Shown: piece after piece, positions 7,797 to 16,992 of the stretch | Position numbering within the stretch: the stretch's first letter is position 1 | Layout of the letters: every line of letters starts with the position of its first letter | Source of the DNA: an uncultured Synechococcales cyanobacterium | GTDB lineage: Bacteria; Cyanobacteriota; Cyanobacteriia; CAIUCS01 | Length of the DNA stretch: 32,365 nt | Assembly (NCBI GenBank): GCA_903897715.1 | Contig: CAIUCS010000065.1 | Span: forward strand, 1 to 32,365 | Direction of reading: 5' to 3' | Made by a program: the position numbers and the translations under genes | Notes under the pieces: model-generated | The model's database searches: none | What the model was told of the DNA's origin: nothing | Seen by the model: only the letters and a program-made list of their open reading frames with translations

Positions 7797-10631
7797 CTAG
7801 GATCGATTCATGAACCAACGCACAAATAATTTTTCCAATTCAATCCACACAAACATCAGGGCGCTAAATCCAAAGCAAACACTCAGATCAATTACAGTAA
7901 GATAATGGGTGCCAAAGAAAGAGCGTAATGGTTCTACATAAATCAGCAACAACTGTAGGAGGGTGGTCAGTCCCACAGATACCAGCACATAGGGGTTGGA
8001 AAGGGGATTTAATTCAACTGTTAGTTGAGTATTGGAACGGATGGCGATCGCATGCCCCATCTGAGCAATACAAAGGGTGGTAAACACCATGGTTTTCCAG
8101 CGATCGGGATCGGGAGACCCCTGGGTATAGTTGTAAGCCCATGCCATCAACCCAATGGAAATAATGGCAAGCACGATACCGATACGCACCATATAAAGCC
8201 CCAGTCCTCGGGCAAAAATACTTTCCTCAGGGTCATAGGGGGGGCGGCGCATAACATTGGGTTCCCCTGGTTCTACCGCTAATGCCAATGCTGGCAATCC
8301 ATCGGTTACCAAGTTCATCCACAATATTTGCAAAGGAGTTAATGGAACGCCACTGCCGGCAGTAATTAATGGTGAAACCGCAATGGTAATTACCTCCCCA
8401 ATATTAGACCCCAAAATGTATTTAATGAAACGACGAATATTTGTATAAACCACCCGTCCTTCCTCAACCGCAGCTACAATAGTGGCAAAATTATCATCCA
8501 AAAGTACCATATCGCTGGCTTCTTTACTCACATCAGTGCCAGTAATGCCCATAGCGATCCCAATGTCTGCCTGCTTAAGGGCCGGGGCATCATTTACCCC
8601 ATCCCCAGTCATGGCAACCACATGCCCTTGTTTTTGCAGGGCTTGTACAATGCGTAGTTTGTGCTCTGGAGCCACCCGGGCATAAACCGCAACTTGGTTC
8701 ACTTCTCTCTCCAACTCCGCCGGGCTCAGTTTTTCCAATTCCTGCCCCGTAAGAACGGGATCCCCCGGTTGGGCAATCCCTAAATCCGTTGCAATAGACC
8801 GGGCGGTCAATTGATGATCACCAGTAATCATCACCGCCCTCACCCCAGCAGTTTTACATCGGCTAACCGCTTCCTGGGCTTCTGGTCTGGGGGCATCCTG
8901 CATATCCACTAACCCCAACCAAATCATTTGTTGCTCTGTTTCTTCCTCTGAACCACTTGCAGGCAAGTCATACAATGGTTTATAAGCAAAGCCCAATACT
9001 CGCAAACCTTTGGCAGCCAACTGATTATTTTGGGTAATAATTTCTGAACGCTGTTCCCCAGTGAGGGTTTGCAAGTCAGCCCCGATTTGAAGATGGGTAC
9101 ACCGTTCTAAAATTAATTCTGGAGAACCTTTACAGAACAAAACCAAAGGAGCATCAAACCCGGAGCTGTATTGACGAACCCAGCCCTCCCCATCCTTGAG
9201 GATAACACCCATGCGTTTCCGTTCCGATGAAAAAGGAAACTCGTCCATTCGGGGTAACTTTGCTGCCCACTGATCCCGTTCTATTCCAGCCTTAGCCGCA
9301 GCTACTAGCAACGCCCCTTCCGTGGGATCACCCAATATAGACCATTGTCCCGACTCTGATTGTAAGATGGAGTCATTGCACAAGGCGCAACCTAATAAAA
9401 GCATGGTCACGTCCGGGTACTCTGACCAGTTGAATAAATCTGTTCCGCGATAAAATTGACCCCTAGGGTCGTATCCCTGTCCCGTAACCCTCAGCCTGCC
9501 GCTGGAGGGATGAACGGATTGAACCACCATTTTATTTTGGGTTAAGGTTCCGGTTTTGTCTGAACAAATGGTGGTGACTGAACCCAAGGTTTCCACTGCT
9601 GGAAGTTTACGAATTAATGCATGACGACGAACCATCCGTTGAGTACCGATGGCTAAAGTAACGGTGATGACCGCAGGCAATCCTTCTGGAACCACCGCCA
9701 CAGCCATACTTAACGACACTTGTAACAGATCACGCCACTTATCTAGTCCTGAAACAATCAATCCGCCTAAAACAACCAGAGCCACCAAAATTAATGAACC
9801 AGACACCAAGGCATTACTGAGTTGATCCATTCTTTGTTGCAACGGGGTAGGCTCTGATTCAACTGATTGAAGCATGGTGGCAATTTTGCCTAATTCAGTT
9901 TTCATGGCGGTGTCTGTAACCAAAACCACACCCCGACCATGAACCACCTCTGTACCTTGAAATACTAGATTAATGCGATCGCCTATGGGGGTGTCTTCGC
10001 TTAACTCAACAAGGGCAATTTTAGTAACCGCATGGGCTTCTCCGGTTAGGGCTGATTCCCGTATTTGCAAACTGGAAGACTCCAGCACTCGTCCATCGGC
10101 AGCAACCTGCACCCCGGCTTCCATCAACATAATGTCTCCAGGGACTAGTTCCTTGGAGGATACCTCTGTAATTCTGCCATCCCGAATAACCCGAACTCTG
10201 GGGGAGGAGAGTTTTTTAAGGGCAGCCAATGCTTTTTCAGCTCGACTTTCTTGGAGGAAGCCCAAAAGCCCATTCAGTAGTACGATTGCCATGACGGCAA
10301 TGGTGTCTTTAAATGGGATGTCGCCCACTTTACCAGTACCATTGATTAGGTCTAATAAATCCAACCCACCGGAAATAATTGCCACCACAATGAGCATAAT
10401 CAGCATAATATTCTTAAACTGATCAAGCAGGATCAACCAAGTGGTTCGCCCCGTAGTTTCCTTTAACTCGTTTGGACCAAATTGATCAAGGCGCACCCCA
10501 ACCTCAGCAAGGGTTAATCCAGAAAGGCGATCGCTGTGGAGTTGGGTCAAAGCCTGCTCTACATCCAAGGTATGCCACCTTCCCGCAGTAGATTCTACGA
10601 ATTCAGGAAAACGAGTCGGGGATGAGACCAT
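7797..10631 (-). CDS. pacL: Cation-transporting P-type ATPase, P2A (calcium-pump) type, PacL-like
   Basis: A 944-residue plasma-membrane pump, very likely for Ca2+. Domains in order: cation ATPase N-domain (15-80), actuator with TGEA (196-199), phosphorylation site DKTGTLT with D358, nucleotide-binding KGSP (501-504), hinge TGDGVNDAP (675-683), then six C-terminal helices. Ion-site residues as in SERCA: E316 in M4 (VVPEGLPA), N743 and E746 in M5 (GSNIGEV), N773, T776 and D777 in M6 (NLVTDGLP). The M8 glutamate of site I aligns with Gln857 (IAQMGHA), so site II is complete while site I is altered. ATG at 10631 has GGAC upstream. The gene is monocistronic, flanked by a 460-bp gap upstream. The symbol follows Synechococcus PacL; other P2A names are possible. 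Confidence 0.92.
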   Translation of the reverse strand: MVSSPTRFPEFVESTAGRWHTLDVEQALTQLHSDRLSGLTLAEVGVRLDQFGPNELKETTGRTTWLILLDQFKNIMLIMLIVVAIISGGLDLLDLINGTGKVGDIPFKDTIAVMAIVLLNGLLGFLQESRAEKALAALKKLSSPRVRVIRDGRITEVSSKELVPGDIMLMEAGVQVAADGRVLESSSLQIRESALTGEAHAVTKIALVELSEDTPIGDRINLVFQGTEVVHGRGVVLVTDTAMKTELGKIATMLQSVESEPTPLQQRMDQLSNALVSGSLILVALVVLGGLIVSGLDKWRDLLQVSLSMAVAVVPEGLPAVITVTLAIGTQRMVRRHALIRKLPAVETLGSVTTICSDKTGTLTQNKMVVQSVHPSSGRLRVTGQGYDPRGQFYRGTDLFNWSEYPDVTMLLLGCALCNDSILQSESGQWSILGDPTEGALLVAAAKAGIERDQWAAKLPRMDEFPFSSERKRMGVILKDGEGWVRQYSSGFDAPLVLFCKGSPELILERCTHLQIGADLQTLTGEQRSEIITQNNQLAAKGLRVLGFAYKPLYDLPASGSEEETEQQMIWLGLVDMQDAPRPEAQEAVSRCKTAGVRAVMITGDHQLTARSIATDLGIAQPGDPVLTGQELEKLSPAELEREVNQVAVYARVAPEHKLRIVQALQKQGHVVAMTGDGVNDAPALKQADIGIAMGITGTDVSKEASDMVLLDDNFATIVAAVEEGRVVYTNIRRFIKYILGSNIGEVITIAVSPLITAGSGVPLTPLQILWMNLVTDGLPALALAVEPGEPNVMRRPPYDPEESIFARGLGLYMVRIGIVLAIISIGLMAWAYNYTQGSPDPDRWKTMVFTTLCIAQMGHAIAIRSNTQLTVELNPLSNPYVLVSVGLTTLLQLLLIYVEPLRSFFGTHYLTVIDLSVCFGFSALMFVWIELEKLFVRWFMNRS

Positions 10632-11075
10632 GGTTCTGTCCTCTAAGTGAATTTGAAAAGTGATTTTAAAAATAGAATAGAAACATAATTGCCCTTACTC
10701 CCTGGCAAATAGGGTTGTGGGCGAGAACCGCTGGTCCCTCCCCCATGGGAAAGTGAGCGGTTACATCAAAAAATATCCCTCAACCTATGGAACAGTTTCC
10801 CTGAAGTAAGAATTGAAGAAGAAATCATTTTTGTTTCCCCCCAAAGCATGACATCCCATTGAAGACAGGAATTGAGAGAAAAAAAATATTTTATCGCTGA
10901 CATGGTATTCGCTTCTAGCACTAAAAAATAGTGTTATTTCTATTTAATCGTAAAATTTGTCAAATTTGGGTGATTTTTTTGCCATTTATGAAATTTCCCA
11001 TTTGTTTTTGATCCAAGTGATAGATTTAGGCTGGGGGTATGGGGGCGTGTAGAACCTAGGTGACTGAAAATCATG
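10632..11075. other. Gene-free interval between dnaE-C and the ATPase
   Basis: About 440 bp, A+T-rich over 10840-11000, with no open frame that resembles a protein on either strand. It must contain the ATPase promoter (minus strand, near 10660-10720) and the 3' end of the dnaE-C transcript. I see no strong hairpin followed by a T-tract and no recognisable RNA family. Confidence 0.5.
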
Positions 11076-11107
11076 GCTTTTAGCTATCTAAGCTTTTAGC
11101 TATCTAA
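11076..11107. repeat. Perfect 16-bp tandem duplication across the dnaE-C stop codon
   Basis: The 16-mer GCTTTTAGCTATCTAA occurs at 11076-11091 and immediately again at 11092-11107. On the minus strand the dnaE-C stop (TAA, 11096-11098) falls in the gene-proximal copy, so the second copy lies entirely in the 3' untranslated region and leaves the protein end unchanged. Confidence 0.9.
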
Positions 11108-12436
11108 TGGGGTTACACGGGCTTGAAAGCCAGACTCAAGGAGCGACTGTACTGTGGATTGTTCATCCATTACCCGAAATTGGAGCCCGAAACGGACAAA
11201 CTGACGTCCATAGGCAGAATGTACAATTGCCACCACAGGAACTTTTGCTTTTGCCGCATCGTGAATTTGGGCTTGGATCAGGGTTCGGAGACGATGTTGT
11301 TCATTGATATTGGCAGCTTGCTGGGGTTGTAAATCCACCAAAACCATTTTGACAGACTCCACTGGCTCCATTGTTTCCACAATTAATTGCACCTGTTCAT
11401 CCCGACGGTCAACCTTTGCCCACATCATCACCCGTTGGTCAGGGATTAGATAATCTTTCACCCATTCGTAACTCTTAGGGAAAATAACCGCCTCCGCTCG
11501 ACCAGTGAGGTCTTCGATTTGGATAACAGCCATGCGATCGCCCTTTTTGGTGGTAACGGGTTTAATACTACTGATCATGGCAATGGCACTCACTGAGGTG
11601 GCATCATGCCAACGATGTAACTCCCCCAAATTAATGGGAGCTAAAAGACGAGCTGATTCTTGGACTGCTTTTAAGGGGTGGTCTGAAATATAGAAACCGA
11701 GTAATTCTTTTTCTAATCGTAGCTTTTCTTTTTGGGGCAGGTCAGGCACCGGTGGAGCTTTGGGAGCCATATCGTAGGCAGCAGCGCTCCCTGCGCCCGA
11801 TTCCCCATTCATACTCAATAAATCAAATAAATTGCCCTGCCCAATAGCCCTATCCCTGGCACGGCTTTGTACCCAATCCATAATTAAACCTAGGTCTTGG
11901 ACCAACTGATTTCGGTTGGGCTCAAGGTGGTCAAAAGCACCACAATGAACCAACGCCTCTAATGCCCGTCGGTTGACGGAACGAGCATCCACTCGCATAC
12001 ATAAATCTGCCAATGACTGAAAGGAGCCATCCTCATCTCTGGCTGCCAATATGGTTTCAATGGCGCCGCTACCTAAGTTGCGTACGGCGGAAAGACCAAA
12101 TAAAATAGTTTTGTCCCGGGTGGTAAAATTAATGCTGGAACGATTAATATCGGGGGGCTCTACTCGAATCCCCATGGACAAACAGGTGCTAATATATTTT
12201 TGTACCTTGTCTTGATCCCCGCTATTGGCGGTCAGCAGGGCAGCCATGTACTCCACTGGGTAGTTGGCCTTTAGGTAGGCAGTTTGGTAGGTTACATACC
12301 CATAGGCAGTAGAATGGGATTTATTAAAACAATTCGCTGCGATCGCCCCGCAATCTAACACAAAGTTATGGTCTTGTCCCAGTCCGATGTCGTACACCGG
12401 TTGAACCCCTAAATATTGCCGACCAATAATCTTCAC
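11096..12436 (-). CDS. dnaE: DNA polymerase III alpha subunit, C-terminal half with split intein-C (DnaE-C)
   Basis: One of the two half-genes of the replicative polymerase in cyanobacteria. Translation should start at GTG 12436, preceded by GGGAG: this gives a 35-residue intein-C ([10 protein letters not shown]... to GAIAAN) followed by the C-extein beginning [12 protein letters not shown]. Protein trans-splicing with DnaE-N/intein-N, encoded elsewhere and not in this window, joins the halves. The C-extein (about 411 residues) carries the last part of the fingers, the helix-hairpin-helix region ([15 protein letters not shown]), and an OB-fold near 315-385 ([25 protein letters not shown]). 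Total 446 residues, as usual for DnaE-C. An in-frame TTG at 12508 would add 24 residues with no family counterpart. Divergent from the small gene at 12561. Confidence 0.95.
   Translation of the reverse strand: MKIIGRQYLGVQPVYDIGLGQDHNFVLDCGAIAANCFNKSHSTAYGYVTYQTAYLKANYPVEYMAALLTANSGDQDKVQKYISTCLSMGIRVEPPDINRSSINFTTRDKTILFGLSAVRNLGSGAIETILAARDEDGSFQSLADLCMRVDARSVNRRALEALVHCGAFDHLEPNRNQLVQDLGLIMDWVQSRARDRAIGQGNLFDLLSMNGESGAGSAAAYDMAPKAPPVPDLPQKEKLRLEKELLGFYISDHPLKAVQESARLLAPINLGELHRWHDATSVSAIAMISSIKPVTTKKGDRMAVIQIEDLTGRAEAVIFPKSYEWVKDYLIPDQRVMMWAKVDRRDEQVQLIVETMEPVESVKMVLVDLQPQQAANINEQHRLRTLIQAQIHDAAKAKVPVVAIVHSAYGRQFVRFGLQFRVMDEQSTVQSLLESGFQARVTPLDS
12332..12436 (-). other. Split DnaE intein, C-terminal fragment (Int-C)
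   Basis: Codons 1-35 of dnaE-C. Block F reads QDHNF (21-25) and the fragment ends AIAAN, with the splice-site asparagine N35 followed by the nucleophile Cys36 of the CFN extein junction. It resembles the Synechocystis type (AIAAN) more than the Nostoc type (IASN). A cysteine at position 29 (LDCG), seven residues before the splice junction, is not present in the Int-C sequences I remember. Confidence 0.95.
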
Positions 12437-12560
12437 CTTATTTTTTCTCCCGATACTATTCAGTTGGATAGGATGGGATAGCAAACCAAGATCGGCTGTT
12501 TTCCTCAACTAGTTTGCCCATCATATAATTCTTTATATCTGTTTTACGAGTTGATATTTT

Positions 12561-12836
12561 ATGACTACCTCCTTCCATCCGTTCAGTAGTCCACAGAGCA
12601 GTGGTCTGGTCAATTACAGTGACCAACAGTTGATACAAACCCTTGCCGAGCGTTTAATTATCAGTGAAGCTAAATGGCATCAACTTAAATCAAGTCCTAC
12701 AGCCCATGCACGGGAGCAGGTTGCCATAGCGTTACTGTTTTTGCTGAAGGATCAACCCATGGAGGCACTACCCCGCCTACAGCAAGCTGTGGGCTGGCTA
12801 GATCGCACAATTTCCCAACCTGCTTGTCCAAAATAA
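12561..12836 (+). CDS. Conserved small cyanobacterial protein (DUF6439-like)
   Basis: A 91-residue soluble protein. After about 20 polar residues it has QLIQTLAERLIISEAKWHQLK, then REQVAIALLFLLKDQP and ALPRLQQAVGWLDR, all predicted helices; it ends with PACPK. This pattern (ALAERL..WHRLK, EQ..AAL..LL..QP.EAL..L.QA.GWLDR) recurs in cyanobacterial proteins that I believe are filed under DUF6439. Function unknown; the helical repeat could serve protein contact. ATG at 12561 has no strong ribosome-binding site. It is divergent from dnaE-C across 124 bp, which must hold both promoters, and convergent with DUF1350 downstream. I am confident it is a gene and less sure of the family number. Confidence 0.7.
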   Translation: MTTSFHPFSSPQSSGLVNYSDQQLIQTLAERLIISEAKWHQLKSSPTAHAREQVAIALLFLLKDQPMEALPRLQQAVGWLDRTISQPACPK

Positions 12837-13015
12837 TTGGACGGAAATGGAATTGTAACTCATATCCACCCCATCTTAAAAGACATTGACCGAGGTGGCT
12901 ACCATGGGTAAAAGCCTGTCCCATTGTCGTCAGGGTACTTCACGGGGGAATGGATTGCGTCTTACATCAACAATGATGGGTCTTATCGCCCCCACACCCC
13001 ATTGGGATAGGTTCT

Positions 13016-13780
13016 TTAGTGAAAAGCAAAGGGATCCAACCAACGCAAAATTTCTTTTTCCAAGTATCCCAAATCCCTGAAGACTTCTTGTTTTAGAAAT
13101 TGTCCAATGGCATCTATGGGGGAATAAGAATCCCCCACTTGCCATTTAATATCTTGCCCTAGGGGGGTAAGGTGATTTCCGGGTAATCGACAAAAGGAAA
13201 CCATGTCAGGAAAACGTCCATTGAGGATGGTTTGCAAACTGGGAGTCTGATCAATTTCATCATTACGAAACTGAATTAATAAGTTCCGTCGGACTTGATA
13301 ATTCATCTGAATGAGCCGGTCGGTCTGGGCTGGAGAGGGAGTGAACTCCACAGAAAAAGCGGTAGGAAATTGTTCAACGAATGGAATGGAGCGTCGAGCC
13401 GAAAAGTTGTTATAGGATATTAAAATATTTCCTGAACGCTCTACTTGCCATAAACTGCCAATGAGCAGGTGAAGTTTACTACCCATACTATGACCCATGC
13501 CATAAATAGGAACATACCTCCGCTTGAGCAACCCTGCTTCCAGCCTTTGCCATCCTCGTTCAAAATTAACCAAAACGCTCTGGGCAATTGCTTCATGGTC
13601 TAATGTATTAATAAATGGGGTGGCTATAATTCCAAATCCATTGTTTGCCATGGTTTCTAGCAACAACCGATAGGTTACCTGGGGAGCGGTGGCAACAAAA
13701 GCACCCCCAAGAAAATGTATAATTGCTAAAGGGCGATCGGGAATCAACACCCAATTTCCAGCTAATTCTTTCCATTCCAT
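13016..13780 (-). CDS. DUF1350 family protein, alpha/beta-hydrolase-like
   Basis: A 254-residue protein of a family confined mostly to cyanobacteria and plants. It starts with a typical WVLIPDRPLAIIHFLGGAFVATAPQVTYR block, where the HFLGGAF turn would form the oxyanion region. The nucleophile elbow GHSMGSKLH has Ser98 (96-100 GHSMG). The expected family features (YNNFSA, FTPSPAQT) also occur. A late acid/His pair cannot be assigned with certainty, although GNHLTP near 202-207 is a good candidate for the catalytic His. Hydrolase activity is an inference from the fold. The ATG at 13780 opens the conserved region directly. It is convergent with the gene at 12561 and divergent from btpA. Confidence 0.85.
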   Translation of the reverse strand: MEWKELAGNWVLIPDRPLAIIHFLGGAFVATAPQVTYRLLLETMANNGFGIIATPFINTLDHEAIAQSVLVNFERGWQRLEAGLLKRRYVPIYGMGHSMGSKLHLLIGSLWQVERSGNILISYNNFSARRSIPFVEQFPTAFSVEFTPSPAQTDRLIQMNYQVRRNLLIQFRNDEIDQTPSLQTILNGRFPDMVSFCRLPGNHLTPLGQDIKWQVGDSYSPIDAIGQFLKQEVFRDLGYLEKEILRWLDPFAFH

Positions 13781-14185
13781 TGCTAATTTCCCATCAACGG
13801 TTACTTTTTTTGGGTATCGTAAAATGAAGTCAATCTGTAGTAGTCCTAAATCAGTAAGGATAGGAATGGGTTGGGGGCTTCGTCCCTACGAACCCTCTTC
13901 AATCTTTACCTATTTACCACCACCATGAAATCAATATTTTAAGATGTGAGGGTAAATCCCATACTAAGCGGGTCATCAAAACCCGAAACGATAATTTGGT
14001 TTCAGACCATGGGTTGGGTATGTCTGGAAAGTTATGTCTCGAATAAAGATATGATGAATTGGATACTAGTCTGCCAGTCCTCCATTGGCAGTAGAGGGTT
14101 GATGTTTCCTTGGCTTACTGACTGGACATCATTTGGCTCTCAATAAAGTAATCCTAATGTGAATCGGGCAAAAGAGTTTAAAAAC
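13781..14185. other. Gene-free divergent interval between DUF1350 and btpA
   Basis: About 400 bp with no convincing gene. A 6-bp perfect stem with a 9-base loop, CTGCCA (14071-14076) and TGGCAG (14086-14091), is the only hairpin I noticed, about 95 bases before btpA. Promoters for both flanking genes should lie here; none is clear enough to call. Confidence 0.4.
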
Positions 14186-15055
14186 GTGGACGTAAATCAG
14201 ATTTTTAAGACTGCTCACCCCATTATCGGAGTGGTGCATCTCCTGCCATTACCCACTTCACCATGCTGGGGTGGAAACCTCAAGTCTGTGATTGATCGGG
14301 CAGAGCAAGAGGCTACCGCCCTGGCAGCCGGTGGTGTAGATGGAGTAATGATTGAGAATTTTTTTGACGCGCCCTTTGCTAAAGACACGGTGGATCCTGC
14401 AGTGGTCAGTGTTATGACCATGATTGCTCGACGGTTGATGCGGCTAGTCTCCGTCCCCATTGGGATTAATGTCCTCCGTAATGATGCCCATAGCGCCATC
14501 GCCATTGCCACTTGTACCGGAGCCCGATTTATTCGGGTCAATGTATTAACCGGGGTGATGGCCACTGACCAGGGGTTAATTGAGGGTAAGGCTCATGAGG
14601 TCATGCGCTATCGTCGAGAATTAGGGAGTGATGTAAAAATTTTTGCGGATGTATTAGTCAAACATGCCCGTCCATTAGGAACCCCCAATCTAATCGTTGC
14701 CGTTCAAGATACCATTGAACGGGGGTTAGCTGATGCAGTTATTCTGTCTGGCTGGTCCACCGGTACCCCTCCCAATCCTGAAGACTTGGAGTTAGCCCAA
14801 ACTGCGGCTCAAGGGACACCTGTTTTTATCGGCAGTGGTGCAAATTTGGACAATGTTGCTAAATTACTGCATTCAGCGGATGGTGTCATCGTATCCAGTG
14901 CCCTTAAACGGCATGGACGACGGGATCAACCCATTGATCCCAATCGGGTTGCCCGATTTGTGGAGGCTGTGCGACTAGGGGTTCCCTCTGATACTAACCT
15001 CACCTGCCTGCCAACCCATACCCAAACTGAAATCATGGGAAGAAGTAGTTCGTAA
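14186..15055 (+). CDS. btpA: BtpA family protein (photosystem I biogenesis)
   Basis: In Synechocystis BtpA is a thylakoid-associated extrinsic protein needed for stable photosystem I reaction-centre proteins. The 289-residue product has the family opening HPIIGVVHLLPLPTSP and the long conserved stretch DRAEQEATALAAGGVDGVMIENFFDAPF, followed by GINVLRNDAHSAIAIA, FIRVNVLTG, and the barrel-end ILSGWSTGTPP. The fold is TIM-barrel-like. I prefer GTG 14186, since family members start a few residues before the PIIGVVHL block and AAAGAG lies upstream; GTG 14159 would add nine residues. It is transcribed alone and is convergent with pilD, 17 bp away. Confidence 0.9.
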   Translation: MDVNQIFKTAHPIIGVVHLLPLPTSPCWGGNLKSVIDRAEQEATALAAGGVDGVMIENFFDAPFAKDTVDPAVVSVMTMIARRLMRLVSVPIGINVLRNDAHSAIAIATCTGARFIRVNVLTGVMATDQGLIEGKAHEVMRYRRELGSDVKIFADVLVKHARPLGTPNLIVAVQDTIERGLADAVILSGWSTGTPPNPEDLELAQTAAQGTPVFIGSGANLDNVAKLLHSADGVIVSSALKRHGRRDQPIDPNRVARFVEAVRLGVPSDTNLTCLPTHTQTEIMGRSSS

Positions 15056-15072
15056 AAGAGAAGCATGGGACA

Positions 15073-15900
15073 TTAATATCTCCAAAAAATAGAAAAATAA
15101 GCCCCCAATAGTTCATGACCCCAAATCGCCGCTATGGCTGCACCCAATGCTAAAAATGGACCAAAGGGGATGGGTTGATGACGATGAATCAATCGGGTTG
15201 CTAGAGCAATCCCCCCAATCATTGCACCGAACCAACAGGCAATTAACCCTGCCAGGAGGAGTTGTTTCCAACCTAGCCAGGCTCCAATCATTGCGGATAA
15301 ATTAGCATCTCCTCCTCCCATGGCTGTTCTTCCTAAAAGGACAGACCCAAGAACTCTAATGGTATCCCATAGCCAAATCCCTAAAACCGCCCCCTCTATC
15401 CCTGCCATTAAGGATGTCATAGGATGGACAAAAAGGGGTTCATTCCCACCCACGCTACTGCCCCCCAACCCGCTAACGACTTGAAAAACTAACCCCATCC
15501 CTAATCCGGAGGTTGTCAATGGGTGGGGTAGGGTCAGGGTGTCTAGGTCGATGATGGCGAGAGCCAATAGCCAACTAAATAGCAGCCAGTTACCTAAGGT
15601 TATCCAGGATATGCCAAACTTGAGTAATAGTACTAAAAATAAGAATCCCGTCATCCCTTCAACCAATGGGTAGCGGAAGGGAATATGAACTCCACAGTAC
15701 CCACATCGACCGTTTAACCAAAACCAACTGAAAACCGGAATATTGTTTGCCCAATGGAGGGTGTGATAACATCGGGGACAATGGGAATGAGGATGAATTA
15801 GGGATAATCCCATTGGAATTCGATGTACAACAACATTGATGAAGCTGCCAATGGAAGCCCCAAGGAAAAAAACGAAAACGTAAATTAACAGAGGAAGCAA
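15073..15900 (-). CDS. pilD: Type IV prepilin peptidase / N-methyltransferase
   Basis: An inner-membrane aspartyl protease that cleaves type IV prepilin leaders and methylates the new N-terminus. The 275 residues start with FLGASIGSFINVVVHRIP, carry the zinc-binding pairs CPRC (41-44) and CGYC (66-69) of the methyltransferase domain, and the two catalytic aspartates in IIDLDTLTLP (D118) and GGGDANL (D198). About eight membrane helices are evident. In most members the GxGD motif continues with a lysine two residues later; here it is Asn200. Start codon is TTG 15900, supported by AAAGGAG eight bases upstream. It follows terC by 13 bp on the same strand, so both are probably on one transcript, although no functional link is known. 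Confidence 0.92.
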   Translation of the reverse strand: MLPLLIYVFVFFLGASIGSFINVVVHRIPMGLSLIHPHSHCPRCYHTLHWANNIPVFSWFWLNGRCGYCGVHIPFRYPLVEGMTGFLFLVLLLKFGISWITLGNWLLFSWLLALAIIDLDTLTLPHPLTTSGLGMGLVFQVVSGLGGSSVGGNEPLFVHPMTSLMAGIEGAVLGIWLWDTIRVLGSVLLGRTAMGGGDANLSAMIGAWLGWKQLLLAGLIACWFGAMIGGIALATRLIHRHQPIPFGPFLALGAAIAAIWGHELLGAYFSIFWRY

Positions 15901-15913
15901 TTAGTTTGCTCCT

Positions 15914-16642
15914 TTAGAGAGAATTACCCGAATCTTTAGGTTCTGATTCTGTGGGTTGAAGGGGTGAAGGAGGATAACGCACAGAAAACCCCCAGATAAA
16001 GAGGGTAGTGATGAGACTGATCATGATCCATTCCGGTGGCACAAAATCAGGATGAATGACTCGTAACAGTAAGCGCATCCCAACTAAGGCAACGGTAACA
16101 TAGGCAGCATCCTGAAGATGGACGAATTCTTCCAACCACTGGATAAATAACCCGGCTAAAAATCGTAAGGTGATCACCCCGATTACACCACCAGTGACGA
16201 CCAGCCAAACTTCTTTGGAGACGGCAATGGCTGTGGTAACACTGTCTAAGGAAAAGGCAACATCAGTCAATGCAATCAGGGGAATGGCTTGCCAAAATGA
16301 TTGAAACTTTATTTCCTGGTGATGGTCTGTTGTACTTTTAGTGGACGTAAAGTATTGAAACACCAACCATAGAAGATAAATAGCTCCCAAAAGTTCAAAC
16401 TGCCAAAATTGAAGTACCCAATTGGCAGTTAAAATCAAAGTCACCCGAAAAACTAATGCAATGGCTAAACCCAGATTCAGAGCCAGATTTTGATCTGCCG
16501 GTTCCTTTAATCCCCGTGCGATGGCTGCCAAGGCGATGGCATTGTCTGCAGACAAAATTGTCTCCAATGCAATCAACAAGGGGAGTAGAAAAAAAATCTC
16601 CATGCCCACCCCTGGGGTCGCATTCAAAATCTGATCAAACAT
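15914..16642 (-). CDS. TerC family integral membrane protein
   Basis: A 242-residue membrane protein of the TerC family; members are linked to metal (manganese) efflux or tellurium resistance in bacteria and to thylakoid biogenesis in plants. The two family motifs are present in helices: ALETILSADNAIAL with D33 and N34, and ALTDVAFSLDSV with D127 and D133. Seven or so hydrophobic helices cover the protein up to residue 222, followed by a polar tail. The ATG at 16642 has AAGG eight bases upstream. A leader of more than 100 bases with inverted repeats precedes it. pilD follows closely. Which ion it moves cannot be told from the sequence. Confidence 0.88.
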   Translation of the reverse strand: MFDQILNATPGVGMEIFFLLPLLIALETILSADNAIALAAIARGLKEPADQNLALNLGLAIALVFRVTLILTANWVLQFWQFELLGAIYLLWLVFQYFTSTKSTTDHHQEIKFQSFWQAIPLIALTDVAFSLDSVTTAIAVSKEVWLVVTGGVIGVITLRFLAGLFIQWLEEFVHLQDAAYVTVALVGMRLLLRVIHPDFVPPEWIMISLITTLFIWGFSVRYPPSPLQPTESEPKDSGNSL

Positions 16643-16800
16643 TAGATTTGCCTTAAACTTTACTGCTCTCTTTTAGGATAACCCTTTCAGGGGTAATGGT
16701 TCCCCGCCTCGACTTGGAGTTTTTTGTGAATGTCTGAAAAAGCGGGGATGATACGAGGGTAATACATTAATATATATTAACCCCAAACGGACGAGCTGTT
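16643..16800 (-). promoter_or_regulatory. Structured leader and probable promoter region of terC
   Basis: Reading the minus strand, an A+T palindrome (14 bp, TTAATATATATTAA, 16767-16780) is followed by a two-part hairpin: CCCCGC and GCGGGG (16742-16747 and 16702-16707) enclose a second pairing, TTTTT with AAAAA. After it come the ribosome-binding site and terC. TerC genes are often controlled by the yybP-ykoY manganese riboswitch, but I cannot find that motif's conserved loops here. The palindrome may be a promoter or operator. No gene is seen between 16643 and 16916. Confidence 0.4.
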
Positions 16801-16916
16801 GGTTCTCCAGGAATTTTGTTTCCACGGCACCAATATCCTCTCAGCCATGACGAGCGGGCACCACAACACCTAATTACCTGATTGACTAACAAAACTTCTC
16901 AGCCAAAACCCTGAAA

Positions 16917-16963
16917 GCCCTCACCCTAGCCCTCTCCCCCTGGGAGAGGGCTAGGGTGAGGGC
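16917..16963. repeat. Perfect 22-bp inverted repeat with a 3-base loop
   Basis: The arms 16917-16938 and 16942-16963 are exactly complementary and are built from CCCTCACCC and CCCTCTCCC blocks. It lies 30 bp beyond the stop codon of the nuclease gene (minus strand) and could end that transcript; on the minus strand it is followed by a moderately T-rich stretch. Related C-rich elements occur at 26208 and 31953, so it belongs to a dispersed family. Confidence 0.85.
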
Positions 16964-16992
16964 GTACAACTTTTGTCAGTCAACCAGCCCAA

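Noticed and set aside
12437-12508. TTG start of dnaE-C adding 24 residues
   Set aside because: Intein-C fragments begin directly with the (M/V)KI block, and GTG 12436 has a good ribosome-binding site.
13946-14146. Open frame of 66 codons before btpA
   Set aside because: Composition looks non-coding and it resembles no family; more likely leader sequence.
16643-16920. yybP-ykoY manganese or TPP riboswitch upstream of terC
   Set aside because: TerC context and two GGCTGAGA-like pieces on the minus strand suggested it, but the required GGGGAGTAG loop (yybP-ykoY) and the CTGATC...TAAT...CCAGCG half (TPP) are absent by eye.
16917-16963. CRISPR repeat or tRNA
   Set aside because: A single perfect hairpin with a 3-base loop; no spaced array and no cloverleaf.
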